From a virus: a stretch of DNA of 64,000 nt. The notes under the pieces are model-generated. The model searched no databases, was not told where the DNA came from, and saw only the letters and a program-made list of their open reading frames with translations. This document shows, piece after piece, positions 61,610-64,000 of this stretch (position 1 is the stretch's first letter; each line of letters opens with the position of its first letter). The stretch lies in IMG/VR virus record IMGVR_UViG_3300002835_000094, positions 24,987-88,986 of that record, one strand, 5' to 3'. Position numbers and translations under genes: made by a program.

Positions 61610-63451
61610 ATGGAACCAAATCCCAGCAATGTAAGTCCCTGGTACTTACGAAACATCAACCAGGCACTAGCCTTAGATGAAGCCTCAGGTAATGTGTATG
61701 TTAGAACCGGGTTTACTGGCAATATTGTTATTGATGGAAACGTCAACATTCCTGGGAATGTTGACTCACATGTTTCACAAATTGGAACAAGTGGTGAATT
61801 AACAGTTCCTTGGATGCCGGTCAGTATAGACGGCAACAGCAATGTTACTATATCAGGTGGTAATGTCAATGCCATAGTAACAGGTACTGTAGCAGTTAGT
61901 AGTATTACAGGAAATATTGCGGGTATCACAGGTAATGTTACGGTAGTAGATGGTGGCGGTAGTCTTACTATTGACGGCAATGTCGGTGTGACAGGTAATG
62001 TTAATATCGGCACTATGCCTAATGTTAATGCCAGTGTGTCAGGAAATGTAGGTGTAACAAGTTTAGGTAATGTTGTTCTAACAGGTAATACTCTACCAGT
62101 AAGTGGTAATGTTGGTGTTACAGGTAATGTCAATATAGGCACGATGCCCAATGTCAACGCTAACATCACTGGTGGTAATGTAACAGTGCAGCAAGGTACT
62201 AGTCCTTGGGTAGTGTCAGGTAATGTCAACGCAACATTAGACAGTAATGCCAATGTTATTATTTCAGGATTTAGCGGAGCAACAAGTGACGCATTTGGTC
62301 GTTTGCGTGTAAGCAATCCCTATACACTATTTGATACCAACAGTCGTTATTACGACCATCAACAGTTTAGTAGTGCTATCAATGGTATAGCAAATGTTGT
62401 TTATGTAGCTAACCAAAGTAGTTTTCAACTCAATGTGGGGTCATCTGTGAACGATAGTGTGATAAGAGAAACAATGAAAGTATTTCCTTATCAGCCAGGT
62501 AAGAGCCAACTAACATTGCTTACATTCTGTATGAATACACCAAAAACAAATCTACGCCAGCGTGTGGGATTGTTTGGTGCTAATGATGGTGTATTCTTTG
62601 AAAACGATGGCACATATAACTATATGGTCATTCGTTCAGCATCTACTGGTGTAGAAGAAAGAGTAAGACAAGATGCTTGGAATGGTGATAGATTGAACGG
62701 TGCAGGTGGTGCTAACAATCCATCAGGTATTACATTATATCCAAATCGCACACAGATTTATTACGCTGATGTTGAGTGGTTGGGTGTAGGTAATGTACGT
62801 GTGGGATTTATCATTAACGGGCAGTATATTATATGCCACACATTCCAACACGCTAATCAAACTGGCAATACCAAAGTGTATATGACTACGGCTACATTGC
62901 CGATTCGTTATGAGATTACTAACACGGGTGCAACTGCCGGTGCTAGTCAAATGACACAAATTTGTAGCACTGTTATTAGTGAAGGTGGTTATAATAGTTT
63001 TGGTACTACTCAAAGCGCTGGTACAGGTACTACAGCAAAACGTCTGTCCAACGCCAACACTTATTATCCTATTGTTAGCATTAAATTAAACTCCAGCAGA
63101 TTGGACAGTATAGTATTTCCCCGACAGATTGACGTACTGAGTCCTAGTGTAAACTACTATCGTTGGGTATTGTTACAGAATCCAACACTGACTGGTGCTA
63201 CTTTTGCTTCTACTAGCCCCACTGGCACGGTAGACATTGACTTAGCGGCTACTGCTATATCAGGTGGAATAGAAATTCAGTCAGGCTACGCTGCCAGCAG
63301 AGAACTTGCACAACTCAGTGCTGTGGATTATTTTCAGTTTCAGTTAGGTAGAACTTTAGCCGGCGTCAGTGATGTTGTTACATTAGCGATTGCCGCTACC
63401 GCAAACAACGCTGATGTGTTGGCTGAACTAGGTTGGCAAGAATTAACTTAA
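61610..63451 (+). CDS. Structural protein with GNV-rich beta-helical N-terminus, 613 aa
   Basis: Residues about 40-230 are made of repeated GNVN(I/V)GTMPNVN and GNVGVTGNV units that should form a beta helix; the block GVTGNVNIGTMPNVNA occurs twice nearly unchanged. The C-terminal 380 residues are a globular domain (FDTNSRYYDHQQFSSAINGI; FPYQPGKSQLTLLTFCMNTP) seen as a stand-alone type in phage virion proteins. Probably a fibre, decoration or tail protein. Good ribosome site and late promoter; it directly precedes the terminase. Confidence 0.82.
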   Translation: MEPNPSNVSPWYLRNINQALALDEASGNVYVRTGFTGNIVIDGNVNIPGNVDSHVSQIGTSGELTVPWMPVSIDGNSNVTISGGNVNAIVTGTVAVSSITGNIAGITGNVTVVDGGGSLTIDGNVGVTGNVNIGTMPNVNASVSGNVGVTSLGNVVLTGNTLPVSGNVGVTGNVNIGTMPNVNANITGGNVTVQQGTSPWVVSGNVNATLDSNANVIISGFSGATSDAFGRLRVSNPYTLFDTNSRYYDHQQFSSAINGIANVVYVANQSSFQLNVGSSVNDSVIRETMKVFPYQPGKSQLTLLTFCMNTPKTNLRQRVGLFGANDGVFFENDGTYNYMVIRSASTGVEERVRQDAWNGDRLNGAGGANNPSGITLYPNRTQIYYADVEWLGVGNVRVGFIINGQYIICHTFQHANQTGNTKVYMTTATLPIRYEITNTGATAGASQMTQICSTVISEGGYNSFGTTQSAGTGTTAKRLSNANTYYPIVSIKLNSSRLDSIVFPRQIDVLSPSVNYYRWVLLQNPTLTGATFASTSPTGTVDIDLAATAISGGIEIQSGYAASRELAQLSAVDYFQFQLGRTLAGVSDVVTLAIAATANNADVLAELGWQELT

Positions 63452-63465
63452 TAGGTTAATGCCCA

Positions 63466-63474
63466 AATAAATAC
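63466..63474 (+). promoter_or_regulatory. T4-like late promoter box
   Basis: AATAAATAC, predicted +1 about 63479, one base before the terminase ATG at 63480; no ribosome site. Confidence 0.62.
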
Positions 63475-63479
63475 TCACT

Positions 63480-64000
63480 ATGAGTAACGCACCTTCCTTA
63501 GTTAAGGATCCATACACCAAAACTGTCTTTAAGACGGATAAAGAACTACAGGACTTTATCAAGTGTTGTGATCCTGATACCGGTTATCTATATTTTATGG
63601 ATAACTTCTTTTATATTCAACATCCTACTAAGGGCAGTATGTTGTATCACCCATGGGATTATCAAAAAAAGTTAATTCACACATATCACAATTATAGATA
63701 TTCTATTTCATTGATGCCACGACAGAGTGGTAAGTCAACAAGTGCAGCTGGATATCTATTGTGGTATGCTATGTTTGTACCAGACAGTACAATTCTTATT
63801 GCGGCACATAAGTACACCGGCGCACAGGAAATTATGCAGCGTATTCGCTATGCATATGAAAACTGTCCCGATCATATTAAGGCAGGCGTGACTACTTATA
63901 ATAAAGGGTCCCTCGATTTTGAGAATGGTTCTAGAATCGTGTCAGCAACCACGACAGAAAATACAGGTCGTGGTATGTCTATTTCATTGCTATACTTAGA
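63480..64000 (+). CDS. terL: Large terminase subunit, N-terminal part (3' end outside window)
   Basis: ATPase motor that cuts and packages phage DNA. The visible 173 residues contain ISLMPRQSGKST (79-87 core), the Walker A variant of T4 gp17-type terminases, preceded by HPWDYQKKLIHTYHNYR (Q-motif/adenine-binding area) and followed by ILIAAHKYTGAQEIM and SATTTENTGRGMSISLLYLD leading towards Walker B. The frame runs off the right edge. The start is the ATG directly behind a late box, with no Shine-Dalgarno sequence. Confidence 0.95.
   Translation, partial: MSNAPSLVKDPYTKTVFKTDKELQDFIKCCDPDTGYLYFMDNFFYIQHPTKGSMLYHPWDYQKKLIHTYHNYRYSISLMPRQSGKSTSAAGYLLWYAMFVPDSTILIAAHKYTGAQEIMQRIRYAYENCPDHIKAGVTTYNKGSLDFENGSRIVSATTTENTGRGMSISLLYL

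Noticed and set aside
61606-62316. Long open frame on the minus strand opposite the GNV-repeat gene
   Set aside because: It is the mirror of low-complexity codons (GGT/AAT/GTT repeats); no ribosome site, and the plus-strand gene has promoter, ribosome site and a conserved-type domain.

Overview
The window is 64 kb of a large, T4-like tailed phage (myovirus type). Every supported gene is on the + strand, most genes overlap by 1-50 bases, and the right edge runs into a T4 gp17-type large terminase. Fifteen of the gaps between genes, plus the 3' end of one gene, carry a (A/G)(A/T)TAAATA(C/T/A) box like T4 late promoters. No integrase, tRNA, insertion sequence or CRISPR array was seen. The host is probably a Gram-negative bacterium, perhaps a betaproteobacterium. 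The porin, the PstS signal peptide, the LPS/heptose genes and the Pho box suggest this, but it is inference.

Layout. 1-13.8 kb: virion fibre or tail genes, led by a >10 kb gene of repeated beta modules. 13.8-39 kb: a very large surface-glycan or small-molecule cluster. It holds glycosyltransferase-like proteins, three radical SAM proteins, four SGNH hydrolases, an RmlC-like epimerase, three SDR sugar epimerases, a TPP enzyme split into E1-alpha and E1-beta genes, a carbamoyltransferase, and a 1,885-residue protein with about 17 tandem WRPDP modules. 39.07-39.43 kb: a circularly permuted two-piece tmRNA (tag ANDEVFALAA) with a tiny membrane-peptide ORF between its pieces. 39.5-42.3 kb: a Cys-rich protein, a subtilisin-like protease and a PP-loop ATPase. 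42.4-46.6 kb: a phosphate-related block of outer-membrane porin, PstS behind a Pho box, a PlcP-type metallophosphoesterase and an Agt-type GT4 glycosyltransferase. 46.6-48.8 kb: ADP-heptose-type kinase and nucleotidyltransferase, a cupin and a HAD phosphatase. 48.8-52.6 kb: small genes plus a MoxR-type AAA ATPase and a metallopeptidase/VWA protein, driven by four near-consensus sigma70 promoters (probably early). 52.5-58.4 kb: small unknown genes, DHFR, thymidylate synthase, a sugar epimerase and a DegT aminotransferase. 58.4-64 kb: spanins, a lipoprotein, small virion-like proteins, a methyltransferase, a repeat-rich structural protein and the terminase.

How the parts may work together. The strongest new idea is that 42.4-46.6 kb lets the phage take up phosphate (porin plus PstS) and also recover it from host membrane by swapping phospholipids for glycolipids (PlcP plus Agt), partly under host PhoB control. 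The permuted tmRNA, preceded by its own late promoter, would support ribosome rescue late in infection. Several late promoters sit so that the predicted transcript starts at, or within three bases of, the ATG, which implies leaderless late mRNAs.
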